DNA of 39,656 nt from Pelagibacteraceae bacterium AG-414-E02 (GCA_003214615.1 QCLK01000001.1:345001-384656), one strand, 5' to 3'. Positions 19,100 to 27,202 are shown, counted from the first letter of the stretch. Numbers and translations are program-made. The notes: generated by a model from the letters alone, not told the origin.

Positions 19100-19194
19100 G
19101 GAGACTGAACAGTAACCTAAAATGTTCTCGTTGCGGCTGCTACGTTTCCGTCCTGACCGAGTTGTTCGAAAAATTCTACCCACTGCCAGCCTCC
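19100..19194 (-). ncRNA. ffs: signal recognition particle RNA (4.5S, small type)
   Basis: The minus strand carries the SRP core GGTCAGGACGGAAACG followed by TAGCAGCC (19135-19158), the conserved apical part bound by Ffh. The flanks fold into a long hairpin: the ends GGAGGCTG and CAGTCTCC pair over 8 bp (one G-U), followed by CAGT/ACTG and TAGAAT/ATTTTA. This gives a 95-nt RNA. A promoter with an extended -10 sits 7 nt before the 5' end. The position directly upstream of dnaX is common in proteobacteria. The RNA ends 9 nt before the dnaX ATG. Confidence 0.95.
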
Positions 19195-19200
19195 TATTTT

Positions 19201-19229
19201 ATTATATCAGCATAAAATTAAGAACTACA
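19201..19229 (-). promoter_or_regulatory. SRP RNA promoter (extended -10)
   Basis: The minus strand reads TGATATAATAAAATA then GGAGG. The perfect -10 hexamer TATAAT (19206-19201) has an upstream TG (extended -10) and lies 6 nt before the proposed RNA 5' G at 19194. The -35 is weak (TGTAGT with a 17-nt spacer, 19229-19224). Distance and sequence fit a sigma-70 promoter for this stable RNA. Confidence 0.7.
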
Positions 19230-19244
19230 GCATACATAGGTTGT

Positions 19245-20093
19245 TTATAAATTTTTAAATCTAAAATTGTCTGCTTCATAGACCCCAAGAATATCCAACT
19301 TCTGAGTGTGAAAACCAAGCTCTTCAAGCGCTTTTTGCAGAGAGGGATCTTCTATATGCCCTTCTATATCAATATAAAAATTCACCTGATCGAATGTATT
19401 TTTAACTGCAAAACTTTCTAATTTGCATAAATTAACACCATTTGTAGCAAAACCACCCAAAGCTTTGTAAAGCGCCGCTGGAATGCTTTTAAGTTTAAAT
19501 ATACAACTTGTAATATATTTTTTGTTTCCAAATTCTGGATGGTTAGATTCTTTGCCCATAATTAAAAATCTAGTCACGTTTCCAGCCTCATCTTCAATAT
19601 TTGATTTTAAAATATCTAAATTATAAATTTTTGCAGCTAATTGGGAGGCTATTGCCGATTCAGTTTTATCTTTTTTTTCAAAAATATATTTAGCAGAACC
19701 TGCTGTATCTGCTGCAATAATACTTTGTAATTTATTTTCATTAATAATTTTTTGGCATTGCCCAATGGCCTGAGCATGACTTCTAACGGTTTTTAAATTT
19801 TCTATTTTTGCACCTTTAATGCCAAGTAAATTGTGAGTAACTTTCTGAAAATGCTCAGCATGAATTTGAAGTTTATATTTTGGAATTAAATAATGTATAT
19901 CAGCAACTCTTCCAACCAGGGAGTTTTCTATAGGTATAACAATTTTAAATTCAGGACTTTTCTTCGCTAATTGAAAAGCTTCTTCGAAAGTAGAACAGCT
20001 TTTTACTTCTGCATTAGGAAAAACTTCTAAGCTGGCCAAATGAGAATAAGCTCCTTTTTCTCCTTGAAACGCAACTTTTATTTTTTTACTCAT
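19245..20093 (-). CDS. pheA: prephenate dehydratase
   Basis: A 282-aa enzyme converting prephenate to phenylpyruvate for phenylalanine synthesis. The catalytic domain shows VAFQGEKGAYSHLA (8-21), IPIENSLVGRV (53-63) and the TRF motif in VTRFLIMG (about 172-179). A C-terminal ACT domain (about 190-275, CIFKLKSIPAALYKAL and ESFAVKNTF) is the usual site of Phe feedback control. It is a stand-alone dehydratase with no chorismate mutase domain. Its start overlaps the end of kdsB by 8 bp. Confidence 0.95.
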   Translation of the reverse strand: MSKKIKVAFQGEKGAYSHLASLEVFPNAEVKSCSTFEEAFQLAKKSPEFKIVIPIENSLVGRVADIHYLIPKYKLQIHAEHFQKVTHNLLGIKGAKIENLKTVRSHAQAIGQCQKIINENKLQSIIAADTAGSAKYIFEKKDKTESAIASQLAAKIYNLDILKSNIEDEAGNVTRFLIMGKESNHPEFGNKKYITSCIFKLKSIPAALYKALGGFATNGVNLCKLESFAVKNTFDQVNFYIDIEGHIEDPSLQKALEELGFHTQKLDILGVYEADNFRFKNL

Positions 20094-20826
20094 AATTTTT
20101 CATTTCATTTTTTACTTTTTCAAGATCTTCTTCAGTATCTACACTTAGTGGTACAGAATCAATTAAACCTACCTTAATTGTCATATTATTTTCCATGGCT
20201 CTCATTTGTTCTAAATTTCTTTCTATTTCTAATTTAGATCTTTTAAGCTTTACATACCGTGCTAAAGCATCTTTTGTAAATATGTAAACACCACAATGAT
20301 GATAAATTTTCTCGTTTTTTAATTTTTTTTTAATACGAAAAAAATCTTTTACATCTAAAAAATCGCTATCTTTTAGTATTTGATCCACATGAACTTTTAC
20401 AACATTTGGATCGGAAACTTCATCTTTATCTTTAATATGCGATGCTAAAGTTCCAATATCACAAACGTTGTCTTTCATAAGTTTTTCTAGTTTTAAAATA
20501 GAGTTGGGTGACATGATAGGACTATCTCCTTGTAAATTTATTATAAAATCTACTTTACCTTTTAGTTCCTTTAAATAAGCTTCGTAAATTCGATCGCTAC
20601 CCGAAGGATGATCATTTTTTGTCAAAATTGCCTTTCCTTGACTTTCTTCGACAATATCTACTATTTCTTTATCTGGCGTTGCCACATAGACCTCACCAAC
20701 CTGGGATTCTTTAGCTCTTTTCAGTACATGAATAATCATGGGTACATTATTAATTTTTGCCAATGGTTTATTTGGAAACCTCTTAGCTTTTAAGCGGGTT
20801 GGTATTATTATTGCGGTATTTTTCAT
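20086..20826 (-). CDS. kdsB: 3-deoxy-manno-octulosonate cytidylyltransferase (CMP-Kdo synthetase)
   Basis: A 246-aa nucleotidyltransferase activating Kdo with CTP for LPS inner-core synthesis. The N-terminal loop IIPTRLKAKRFPNKPL (7-22) is the CTP-binding signature, HPSGSDRI (73-80) and NLQGDSP (97-103) follow, and the end SVDTEEDLEKV is characteristic. The family usually reads QGDEP; here the Glu is Ser (S102), while the metal-binding Asp D101 remains. The pairing with a KdsD-like isomerase gene at the right end of the window supports an LPS role. Relatives that activate other sugars are possible. Confidence 0.9.
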   Translation of the reverse strand: MKNTAIIIPTRLKAKRFPNKPLAKINNVPMIIHVLKRAKESQVGEVYVATPDKEIVDIVEESQGKAILTKNDHPSGSDRIYEAYLKELKGKVDFIINLQGDSPIMSPNSILKLEKLMKDNVCDIGTLASHIKDKDEVSDPNVVKVHVDQILKDSDFLDVKDFFRIKKKLKNEKIYHHCGVYIFTKDALARYVKLKRSKLEIERNLEQMRAMENNMTIKVGLIDSVPLSVDTEEDLEKVKNEMKNYE

Positions 20827-20942
20827 AAATAATAAAATTATGCGTCTAACCGTCGCAAAATAGACTTGTTAAAATTCATTTTTTTGAACTAAGTCATGAT
20901 ATATCTTAAACAAAGTTGTACTAAATTTATTAACTTTTTAAA

Positions 20943-21473
20943 ATGAATAAAATTATTGTTTCAATCTTATTAGCTGTAATCCTTGTTTTGGGAATAAATA
21001 AAATTGCAGATGTAATATTTTATGTAGAAAAACCAGAAAAATCTGCTTATCAAGTTGCAAGCAACGCTACCACAACTAGCACAACATCTTCTGAAACAAG
21101 TGCATCAGAATCTGAGTCTGGAAATATTATGGCTATATTTGCATCAACGAGTGCAGCAGAAGGAGCAAAAGTTTTTAAAAAATGTGCGGCTTGCCATAGC
21201 ATAGCAGAGGGCGGCGCTAATAAAATTGGACCAGCTTTGTGGGGAGTGCTTGGAAGAAAATCAGGTGCTCTTCCTGATTACAAATATTCAAAAGCAATGG
21301 CGGCTCACGGAAAACCGTGGACATTTGATGAAATGAATGGTTTTTTAATTAAACCAAAGGATTGGATAAAAGGAACTAAAATGTCTTTTGCTGGATTAAA
21401 AAATGAAAAAGAAAGAGCTGCAGTAATTCTATATATGAACGAAAATACGAACAGTCCTTTGCCGCTAAACTAA
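20943..21473 (+). CDS. membrane-anchored class I cytochrome c
   Basis: A 176-aa protein of the CycM / cytochrome c-552 type. A single N-terminal membrane segment (about 4-26) anchors it with the rest in the periplasm. A Ser/Thr/Glu-rich linker (about 40-60) follows. The haem site is CAACH (81-85), and M147 (GTKMSFAG) is the likely axial ligand. In relatives such proteins carry electrons between the bc1 complex and cytochrome oxidase. It stands alone on the plus strand between kdsB (divergent) and argF (convergent, 3-nt gap). Confidence 0.92.
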   Translation: MNKIIVSILLAVILVLGINKIADVIFYVEKPEKSAYQVASNATTTSTTSSETSASESESGNIMAIFASTSAAEGAKVFKKCAACHSIAEGGANKIGPALWGVLGRKSGALPDYKYSKAMAAHGKPWTFDEMNGFLIKPKDWIKGTKMSFAGLKNEKERAAVILYMNENTNSPLPLN

Positions 21474-21476
21474 ATA

Positions 21477-22400
21477 TTATCTAAGGCACCATTCAATAAT
21501 ACTTTTTTGAACATGGATTCTATTTAATGCCTCTGACCAAACTACAGATTGTTTTCCATTAATTACTTCGTTAGTTACCTCTTCTCCTCTGTTAGCTGGC
21601 AAACAATGCATAAATATTGCATTCGGCTTAGCTTTTTTCATAATTTTTTTGTTCACTTGATATTTTTTTAATAATTTTTTTTTCTTTTTTTTATTTCCTT
21701 TATCTCCCATAGAAATCCATTTATCTGTCATAATGCAGTCTGCTAAATATGCTGCTTCAAATGGATCTTTTGTAATTAAAATTTTAGCTTTCTTACTTTT
21801 GGCCCACTTTATAATTTTTTTATCTGGTCTCAGTTTTTCTGGACACGCTATAGATAACTGAAAATTAAATTGCACACACGCCTCAATTAAAGAATAAACA
21901 ATATTATTTCCATCTCCCACCCAAGCAATTTTTTTATTTGTAATTGATCCTTTTGATTCCTCAAAAGTCATTATGTCAGACATTATCTGACATGGATGAC
22001 TTAAATTTGTTAGACCATTAATTATAGGAATTTCCAAATGATTAGAAAATTCTAGAAAGTGTTTATGTTTGTGAGTTCTCATCATTACGATGTCACCGTA
22101 TTGGGACAGAATCTTAGCAGTGTCATGTATACTTTCCTCACCACTTCCATAATGACTATCTTTTGGACTAAGCACTAATAACTGTCCTCCTAATTGTTTC
22201 ATTGCAAGCTCAAAAGATAACCTTGTTCTTGTAGAAGGTTTTTCGAAAATCATAATTAATGTTTTATCCGCTAAAGGTTTATGAGGATCTATCGCTGATT
22301 TATTTAATTTAGATCTTTTTTCTTTTTGTAGTTTTGCATGATCTATAATCTTTCTTAACTCTTTTTTATCTACGTCAGATATATTTATAAAATTTCTCAT
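21477..22400 (-). CDS. argF: ornithine carbamoyltransferase
   Basis: A 307-aa enzyme making citrulline from ornithine and carbamoyl phosphate. The carbamoyl-phosphate motif is FEKPSTRTR (52-60), with HPCQ (135-138) and the ornithine-loop motif HCLP (265-268). A very Lys-rich stretch at 235-257 lies in the loop before HCLP, probably a product of AT-rich codon bias. It follows argD by 2 nt, so the two are one transcription unit. Confidence 0.96.
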   Translation of the reverse strand: MRNFINISDVDKKELRKIIDHAKLQKEKRSKLNKSAIDPHKPLADKTLIMIFEKPSTRTRLSFELAMKQLGGQLLVLSPKDSHYGSGEESIHDTAKILSQYGDIVMMRTHKHKHFLEFSNHLEIPIINGLTNLSHPCQIMSDIMTFEESKGSITNKKIAWVGDGNNIVYSLIEACVQFNFQLSIACPEKLRPDKKIIKWAKSKKAKILITKDPFEAAYLADCIMTDKWISMGDKGNKKKKKKLLKKYQVNKKIMKKAKPNAIFMHCLPANRGEEVTNEVINGKQSVVWSEALNRIHVQKSIIEWCLR

Positions 22401-22402
22401 GA

Positions 22403-23566
22403 TTAACTCATTGCTTTACAAACTTTTTCGATTTTATCAGTGGCCTCGTCCAATTCTTTGTCGCTCACTGTAAGCGGAGGAAAAAGTCTTATAACATTCT
22501 CTTCGGCTTTAACGGTAAGCATCTTAAGGTCCATAAGTTTTTTTATAAATTCAACATTATCTACAACCATCTTTAAACCTTTTAAAAGTCCAACACCTCT
22601 TATTTCGCTTATTATTTTAGGATATTTTTTTTTAATTTTATTTAAGTTGTTATCAAAATATTCGCCTTTTTTTTTTACATTATTTAAAAAATCCTTTTCA
22701 AAAATAATATCGAGCACGGCATTTCCTACTGCCATTGCTAAAGGATTTCCCCCAAATGTACTTCCATGTGAACCTGGCGTCATACCCACAGACACTTTTT
22801 TTGTAACTAAACAAGCGCCCAATGGAAAACCCCCTCCAATTCCTTTTGCTATTGGAACAATGTCTGGTGTGATTCCTGATTTTTCAAATGCAAAAAAATT
22901 ACCAGTTCTATAAGCACTTTGAACTTCATCTAAAATCAAGAGTATGCCATGCTCATCACATATCTCTCTTAAACCTTTGAGACAAAAATCAGGCACAACT
23001 TTAATTCCTCCTTCTCCCATAATCGTTTCAATCATAATTGCTGCTGTATTTTTATTAATAGCTTTTTTAATAGCCTCATGATCTGCAAAGGGAACTTGAT
23101 CAAAACCATCTATTTTCGGACCAAATCCTTCAATATGTTTTGGGTTATTTGCGGCAAATAAAGCAGCTAAAGTTCTTCCATGAAAAGCTCCTTTAAAAGT
23201 AATAATTCTATTTTTTTCAGATTGACCAATTTTATGAAAATATTTTCTAGCAATCTTAATGCCTGCTTCGGTTGCCTCTGTTCCTGAATTTTGAAAGCAG
23301 ACAAAATCAGCAAATGTATTTTTTGTTAATCTCTTTGCTAATCTTTCTTGTTCTGGAATCACAAATGCGTTCGAAACATGCCATAATTTTTTTGATTGTT
23401 CTTGAATAGTTTTTACTAAGTGGTTGTGGCAATGACCTAAAACATTTGTCGCAATGCCCTGAACAAAATCAAGATATTTTTCACCCTTTTCTGTAAAGAG
23501 ATAGCTTCCTTTTCCTTCTGAAAAAGAAATATCTTTCCTTGCATATGTACCAAGAACTGAACTCAT
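22403..23566 (-). CDS. argD: acetylornithine aminotransferase
   Basis: A 387-aa PLP-dependent class III aminotransferase making N-acetylornithine, possibly also succinyl-diaminopimelate for lysine. PLP-binding patches are FQNSGTEATE (91-100), ILDEVQSAYRTG (211-222, Asp contacting the pyridine N) and AKGIGGGFPLGA (240-251) with Schiff-base lysine K241. The length is typical. It is followed by argF after 2 nt and preceded by the ABC-2 permease gene after 7 nt, so the permease is likely cotranscribed. Confidence 0.95.
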   Translation of the reverse strand: MSSVLGTYARKDISFSEGKGSYLFTEKGEKYLDFVQGIATNVLGHCHNHLVKTIQEQSKKLWHVSNAFVIPEQERLAKRLTKNTFADFVCFQNSGTEATEAGIKIARKYFHKIGQSEKNRIITFKGAFHGRTLAALFAANNPKHIEGFGPKIDGFDQVPFADHEAIKKAINKNTAAIMIETIMGEGGIKVVPDFCLKGLREICDEHGILLILDEVQSAYRTGNFFAFEKSGITPDIVPIAKGIGGGFPLGACLVTKKVSVGMTPGSHGSTFGGNPLAMAVGNAVLDIIFEKDFLNNVKKKGEYFDNNLNKIKKKYPKIISEIRGVGLLKGLKMVVDNVEFIKKLMDLKMLTVKAEENVIRLFPPLTVSDKELDEATDKIEKVCKAMS

Positions 23567-23573
23567 AAATATA

Positions 23574-24386
23574 TTAAGATTTTATTTTATAACCTTTTTT
23601 GAATAAAATATACGCAGCAAACCAGGAAAGTAAGCTTAATATAATAAGATAAAAAAGTCCAAATTTTACCGATCCATCCTCTGCACCCAGAAAACCAAAT
23701 CTAAAGCCATCAATGATATAGAAAAATGGGTTCATTTCACTTATATTTTTTAAAATATTTGGAAGCCTATCAATTGAGTAAAAAGTTCCAGATAAGAAAG
23801 ATAGCGGTACTATAATAAAGTTTGTGGCAGAGGCCATATGATCAAATTTTTCTGACCATAAACCAACGATAATACCTATTGAACTCAAAATAAAAGCCCC
23901 TAGAAAAGTAAAAATAAAAATATAAAAGAAATTATGAAACTCTAACTCAACTATAAAGCTAAACACAATTATTGAAACTATTGCAATCATAAGACTTCTG
24001 GTACACGCTGCTAAATTTGTGGCCAGAATGATTTCGCCTGCTGTTAATGGAGCATATAAAATATCAACAATATTTCCTTGTATTTTTCCTATCATTATAG
24101 ATGAAGAGGAGTGAGAAAAAGCTTGCTGTATAACTTGCATAGAAATAAGGCCTGGAGCTAAAAAGGTTATAAAGGGATAACCCAAAACTTCGCTCCTTTC
24201 ATTGCCAATAGCTACTGAAAGTACAAGCAGAAATAGAAGTGAAGTTACTAGAGGAGATATGATGGTTTGAATAGCAACAATCAAAAATCTTAATACTTCC
24301 TTTTTATAAAGTGTCCAAAGTCCAATCCAATTAACATAACCAAATTTTTTCTCGTTAATTTTGTATTTGTTTTCAATTTTAAACAT
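23574..24386 (-). CDS. ABC-2 type transporter permease
   Basis: A 270-aa integral membrane protein with about six hydrophobic segments (about 36-58, 70-90, 117-145, 150-175, 185-205, 243-262). It fits the ABC-2 fold as in YadH/NodJ-type exporters; the patch PLSFLSGTFYSIDRLP (193-208) is typical of that family. Substrates in the family include polysaccharides, lipids and drugs, and none can be inferred here. No ATP-binding partner gene is adjacent, which is unusual. It seems to head the unit permease-argD-argF, so the link with arginine genes may be only shared transcription. Confidence 0.88.
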   Translation of the reverse strand: MFKIENKYKINEKKFGYVNWIGLWTLYKKEVLRFLIVAIQTIISPLVTSLLFLLVLSVAIGNERSEVLGYPFITFLAPGLISMQVIQQAFSHSSSSIMIGKIQGNIVDILYAPLTAGEIILATNLAACTRSLMIAIVSIIVFSFIVELEFHNFFYIFIFTFLGAFILSSIGIIVGLWSEKFDHMASATNFIIVPLSFLSGTFYSIDRLPNILKNISEMNPFFYIIDGFRFGFLGAEDGSVKFGLFYLIILSLLSWFAAYILFKKGYKIKS

Positions 24387-24528
24387 GAAGAAAGCTTATA
24401 TATTAAAAGACTACTAAATATAAAGTATGCCTATTTATCGTCCTAAGTTGTTTATAACATATCCACATGGGGTATGATTTTTTATTGCAAATACAATATA
24501 TAGTGTCTTTAATTAAGATATAAATAAA

Positions 24529-25020
24529 ATGAGTTGGACACCAGAAAGAGAAAAGAAATTAAAAGAACTTTGGAAAAAGGGCCACACTGCTAGTGAAATT
24601 GCTTCACTTCTTGGGGACACTACACGTAATGCCATTATTGGTAAGGCCCATCGGTTAAATCTACAAGCCAGAGCTCCCTCAAAAAAAAATAAATCAGAAG
24701 CAAAGACCGAAACGAACACACCAGTTAGAGAAGGGAGGCTAAGCAGGAAAGCTAGATTTAAGTCTCTATTATTAGATAAAAACTTTGAACCAGAGAATCC
24801 AAAACAACTTGAAGAATTGACGGATGAAACATGCAGATGGCCCTTTGGTCATCCTAATGAAAAAGACTTTTATTTCTGTGGTCGAAAACCTTTAGAAAAA
24901 TTTCCTTATTGCAAGCTGCACGTGCTTTATGCTTTTCAACCAAAAAATGCCAAAGACGAAGATATTATTACTGAAGAAGATATTCCTAAATTTATAACAA
25001 AAAAAATTAAATCTGCTTAA
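24529..25020 (+). CDS. gcrA: GcrA cell cycle regulator
   Basis: A 163-aa protein of the GcrA family, known from Caulobacter as a sigma-70 cofactor that reads CcrM-methylated GANTC sites. The N-terminal helix-turn-helix domain is diagnostic (MSWTPEREKKLKELW, then GHTASEIASLLGDTTRNAI). The C-terminal domain contains CRWPFGHP and FCGRKPLEKFPYCKLH (about 103-130), which contacts the sigma factor in the known protein. The middle linker is basic. It stands alone on the plus strand with 142 nt upstream. No ccrM methylase lies in this window. Confidence 0.93.
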   Translation: MSWTPEREKKLKELWKKGHTASEIASLLGDTTRNAIIGKAHRLNLQARAPSKKNKSEAKTETNTPVREGRLSRKARFKSLLLDKNFEPENPKQLEELTDETCRWPFGHPNEKDFYFCGRKPLEKFPYCKLHVLYAFQPKNAKDEDIITEEDIPKFITKKIKSA

Positions 25021-25022
25021 TT

Positions 25023-26030
25023 TTATTCTGATAAATTTCTAATTTTTTTTACTAAATCAGAATTAATATTTCTTGGCCCTAAATTTAATCTATTTTTATG
25101 ACGTCTTTCACCTGGTAAACGAACACCATCCATAGACTTCATTTTATTAAAAAATTCATCTGAATGTTTAATCCAATTAGAGCTTGTAATTTTTTCAGGT
25201 GATATTGCTAAAATAAACTCTCCGCCGCTTGGTGGTCCACCATCTTTATTATCTTTTTCTGCAGTTTCATAACTGAACGTTTCTCCAACTAAGGCCCCCG
25301 CCAACAATTCGACCATCATTGCAATTGCTGAACCTTTATATCCTGCAAATGGAAGTAATACTCCTCCACTTCCTTTGACTATTTCTTTTGGATCAGTTGT
25401 ATCTTTTCCATCTTTATTAATACCTGTTCCTAGAGGAACTTTTTTTCCATCTCTAGCAGCAACCATGACATCCCCCATAGCCATGGACGATGTTGCCATA
25501 TCATAAACCACTGGAGTTTTTCCTGGTCGCGGCCATGCAAATGAAATGGGATTAGTTCCAAATAATGCTTTCTTTGCTCCTGCTGGAGCTACAAGTGGCA
25601 TATATGATGTGCAAGCAAAACCAACTAATCCTTCTTCTGCAATTGCTTCTGTTTCAGGCCAAAGAGCTGCCATATGATGTGAATTAGTAATAGCCAAAAC
25701 TGCTACCCCTGTTTCCTTAGCAAGTTTAATTAATTCGGGTAAACCAACTTTTAATACCATTGGTGCAAGTGCGTTATTGCCTAAAACTTTAATTATACTT
25801 GGTGAAATTTTTTTTACTTCTGGTCTTGCTTTGCCGTTTACTTTTTTACTTTTTAAAGCAGCAACATAAGCAGGTAATCTAAATAAACCATGGGAATGAG
25901 AGCCATCTCTTTCGGCTCTCATTAATGTGTCTGATAAAATATTTGCGTTTTCCTCGTCGCAACCATTAGCTAATAAAGTCTTTTTAGCTAAATCAAATAT
26001 TTCATTTAAAGATAAAGAAACTGTGCTCAT
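25023..26030 (-). CDS. Ldh2 family NAD(P)-dependent oxidoreductase (malate/lactate dehydrogenase type)
   Basis: A 335-aa member of the malate/L-lactate/ureidoglycolate dehydrogenase (Ldh2) superfamily, which has its own fold unlike the classical Rossmann LDH. Signatures are SHSHGLFRLPAY (44-55) with the conserved SHG, TNSHHMA (115-121) and FGTNPISFAWPR (about 159-170). Possible substrates in the family include malate, lactate, ureidoglycolate, sulfolactate and cyclic imino acids such as pyrroline-2-carboxylate. The sequence alone does not decide between these, and the neighbours (gcrA, znuA) give no hint. Confidence 0.88.
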   Translation of the reverse strand: MSTVSLSLNEIFDLAKKTLLANGCDEENANILSDTLMRAERDGSHSHGLFRLPAYVAALKSKKVNGKARPEVKKISPSIIKVLGNNALAPMVLKVGLPELIKLAKETGVAVLAITNSHHMAALWPETEAIAEEGLVGFACTSYMPLVAPAGAKKALFGTNPISFAWPRPGKTPVVYDMATSSMAMGDVMVAARDGKKVPLGTGINKDGKDTTDPKEIVKGSGGVLLPFAGYKGSAIAMMVELLAGALVGETFSYETAEKDNKDGGPPSGGEFILAISPEKITSSNWIKHSDEFFNKMKSMDGVRLPGERRHKNRLNLGPRNINSDLVKKIRNLSE

Positions 26031-26074
26031 AAATAATAATAAATATTATTTATGACAAAAGATCAATTTATTAA

Positions 26075-27130
26075 TTAACAGCCTTTGAATGACTTGGACA
26101 TATTTTTAATCAATTTAAAATATAATCCTTTACCTGGATCTAGAGTAGCTCCCAATGGATCTAGAACTCCTGTTTTTATGTCCATATCCTTGGCAACGGC
26201 ATTTATTATATCTGGATTAAATTGAGGTTCTGAAAATATGCAACTAACTTTGTCATGCTCGATTATTTCTCTTATTTCTGACAATTGTTCTGCCCCAGGC
26301 ATAACATCTGTATTCACTGTGAAAGCTCCCAACACACTAACATTAAATCTATTTTCAAAATATTGGTAGGCATCATGAAATACGATAAATGAGATATCTT
26401 TATTTAGTTCAGACTTTACATCTTTAATAAGCTTATCAATATCTTTTAGCGCTTTAGCTAAATTGTTTTTATAAGTAGAAGAATTCTTTTCATCATTCTC
26501 GATTAAATGTTCAACCATTTCAGTTAAAATTATTTTTGCATTAACAGGGTCTAACCAAATGTGCGGGTCATATTCTCCGTGAGCATGACCTTCGTGTCCG
26601 TGTTCATCATGACCTTCCTCTTCGTGTTTGTGCTCATCTTCTTCGTGTTTGTGCTCATCTTCTTCGTGTTTATGCTCATCTTCTTCGTGTTTATGTTCGT
26701 CTTCTTCGTGTTTATGTTCATCATGACCTTCTTCTTCATGTCCGTGATCATCATGCCCATCGAAAATGTTTTTTTCTCTAAATTTTAATTTTTTTAATCC
26801 TTTAATCTCCATTAATTCAATTTTTTCAGCTTTTTTCGCAATAGAATTTAAAGGTTTTATTAAAAAATTTTCTAAACCCTCGCCTACCCAAAATATAAGA
26901 TCTGCCTCTTGTAACATTTTTGCATGAGATGGTTTTAATGCAAAACCGTGAGGTGAAGAATATCCATCTACTATCAAATCTGGTTTACTAACCCCATCCA
27001 TTAGATAGCTAGCTAATGAATGTATTGGCTTAATTGAAGTTACTACCTTTATTTCAGCATTTGCTGATGTAAATAAAGTTAAAAATGATAATATTGTTAA
27101 GATAAATGAAGCTTTTTTAAGATTTTTCAT
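26075..27130 (-). CDS. znuA: zinc ABC transporter substrate-binding protein ZnuA
   Basis: A 351-aa periplasmic zinc-binding protein delivering Zn2+ to ZnuBC. A signal peptide (1-25, ending SANA) is clear. Likely zinc ligands are H61 (SSPHGF), H190 (DPHIWLDP) and H252 (VFHDAYQYF). Between the first two lies a large His/Glu/Asp loop (about 125-186) with five 7-residue repeats (consensus EDEHKHE), a typical ZnuA zinc-collecting loop that is long here. Cys297 and Cys351 probably form a disulfide. It is divergent from znuC, with a Zur-type palindrome in the 72-nt gap. Confidence 0.96.
   Translation of the reverse strand: MKNLKKASFILTILSFLTLFTSANAEIKVVTSIKPIHSLASYLMDGVSKPDLIVDGYSSPHGFALKPSHAKMLQEADLIFWVGEGLENFLIKPLNSIAKKAEKIELMEIKGLKKLKFREKNIFDGHDDHGHEEEGHDEHKHEEDEHKHEEDEHKHEEDEHKHEEDEHKHEEEGHDEHGHEGHAHGEYDPHIWLDPVNAKIILTEMVEHLIENDEKNSSTYKNNLAKALKDIDKLIKDVKSELNKDISFIVFHDAYQYFENRFNVSVLGAFTVNTDVMPGAEQLSEIREIIEHDKVSCIFSEPQFNPDIINAVAKDMDIKTGVLDPLGATLDPGKGLYFKLIKNMSKSFKGC
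26621..26725 (-). repeat. 21-bp tandem repeat in znuA (5 copies)
   Basis: Five head-to-tail 21-bp units (plus-strand form ttcgtgtttgtgctcatctt plus c) start at 26621, 26642, 26663, 26684 and 26705. Each encodes seven residues (DEHKHEE). Copies 1-2 are identical and later ones differ by a few transitions, with the last tailing off. The frame is preserved, so copy number could change the loop length by slippage without disrupting the protein. Confidence 0.9.
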
Positions 27131-27150
27131 AATTCCAATGTTCGTATATT

Positions 27151-27163
27151 GTTATAATATAAC
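27151..27163. promoter_or_regulatory. Zur operator between znuA and znuCB-zur
   Basis: GTTATAATATAAC is a perfect 6+1+6 palindrome at the centre of the divergent intergenic region. It matches the known proteobacterial Zur core TGTTATANTATAACA, apart from a G in place of the outer A on the right. It contains a TATAAT on the plus strand (27153-27158), so repressor binding would block promoter access. It probably controls both znuA and znuC. Confidence 0.82.
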
Positions 27164-27202
27164 GTTATGTAATAAAGTAACATTTAAGAGTCAAGATACA
27201 AA

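Noticed and set aside
21627-21700. Lys-rich block of argF as a possible insertion or frameshift
   Set aside because: The frame is intact and the HCLP motif follows at the right place. AT-rich codon bias in a surface loop explains it.
24387-24528. Promoter or small gene in the gap before gcrA
   Set aside because: TTG-like and TATA-like words occur but with wrong spacing (19 nt or more), and no credible small reading frame is present.
26031-26074. AAATAAT...ATTATTT hairpin between znuA and the Ldh2 gene
   Set aside because: It is pure A/T in an AT-rich background, so a terminator or operator cannot be distinguished from chance.
26621-26725. Tandem repeats as a possible CRISPR array
   Set aside because: The units are head-to-tail without spacers and keep the znuA frame.
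26551-26788. Open frames on both strands over the His-rich part of znuA
   Set aside because: They arise from the 21-bp repeat lacking stops in other frames. The low-complexity products (Met/Asn/Thr or Phe/Val) are not plausible proteins.
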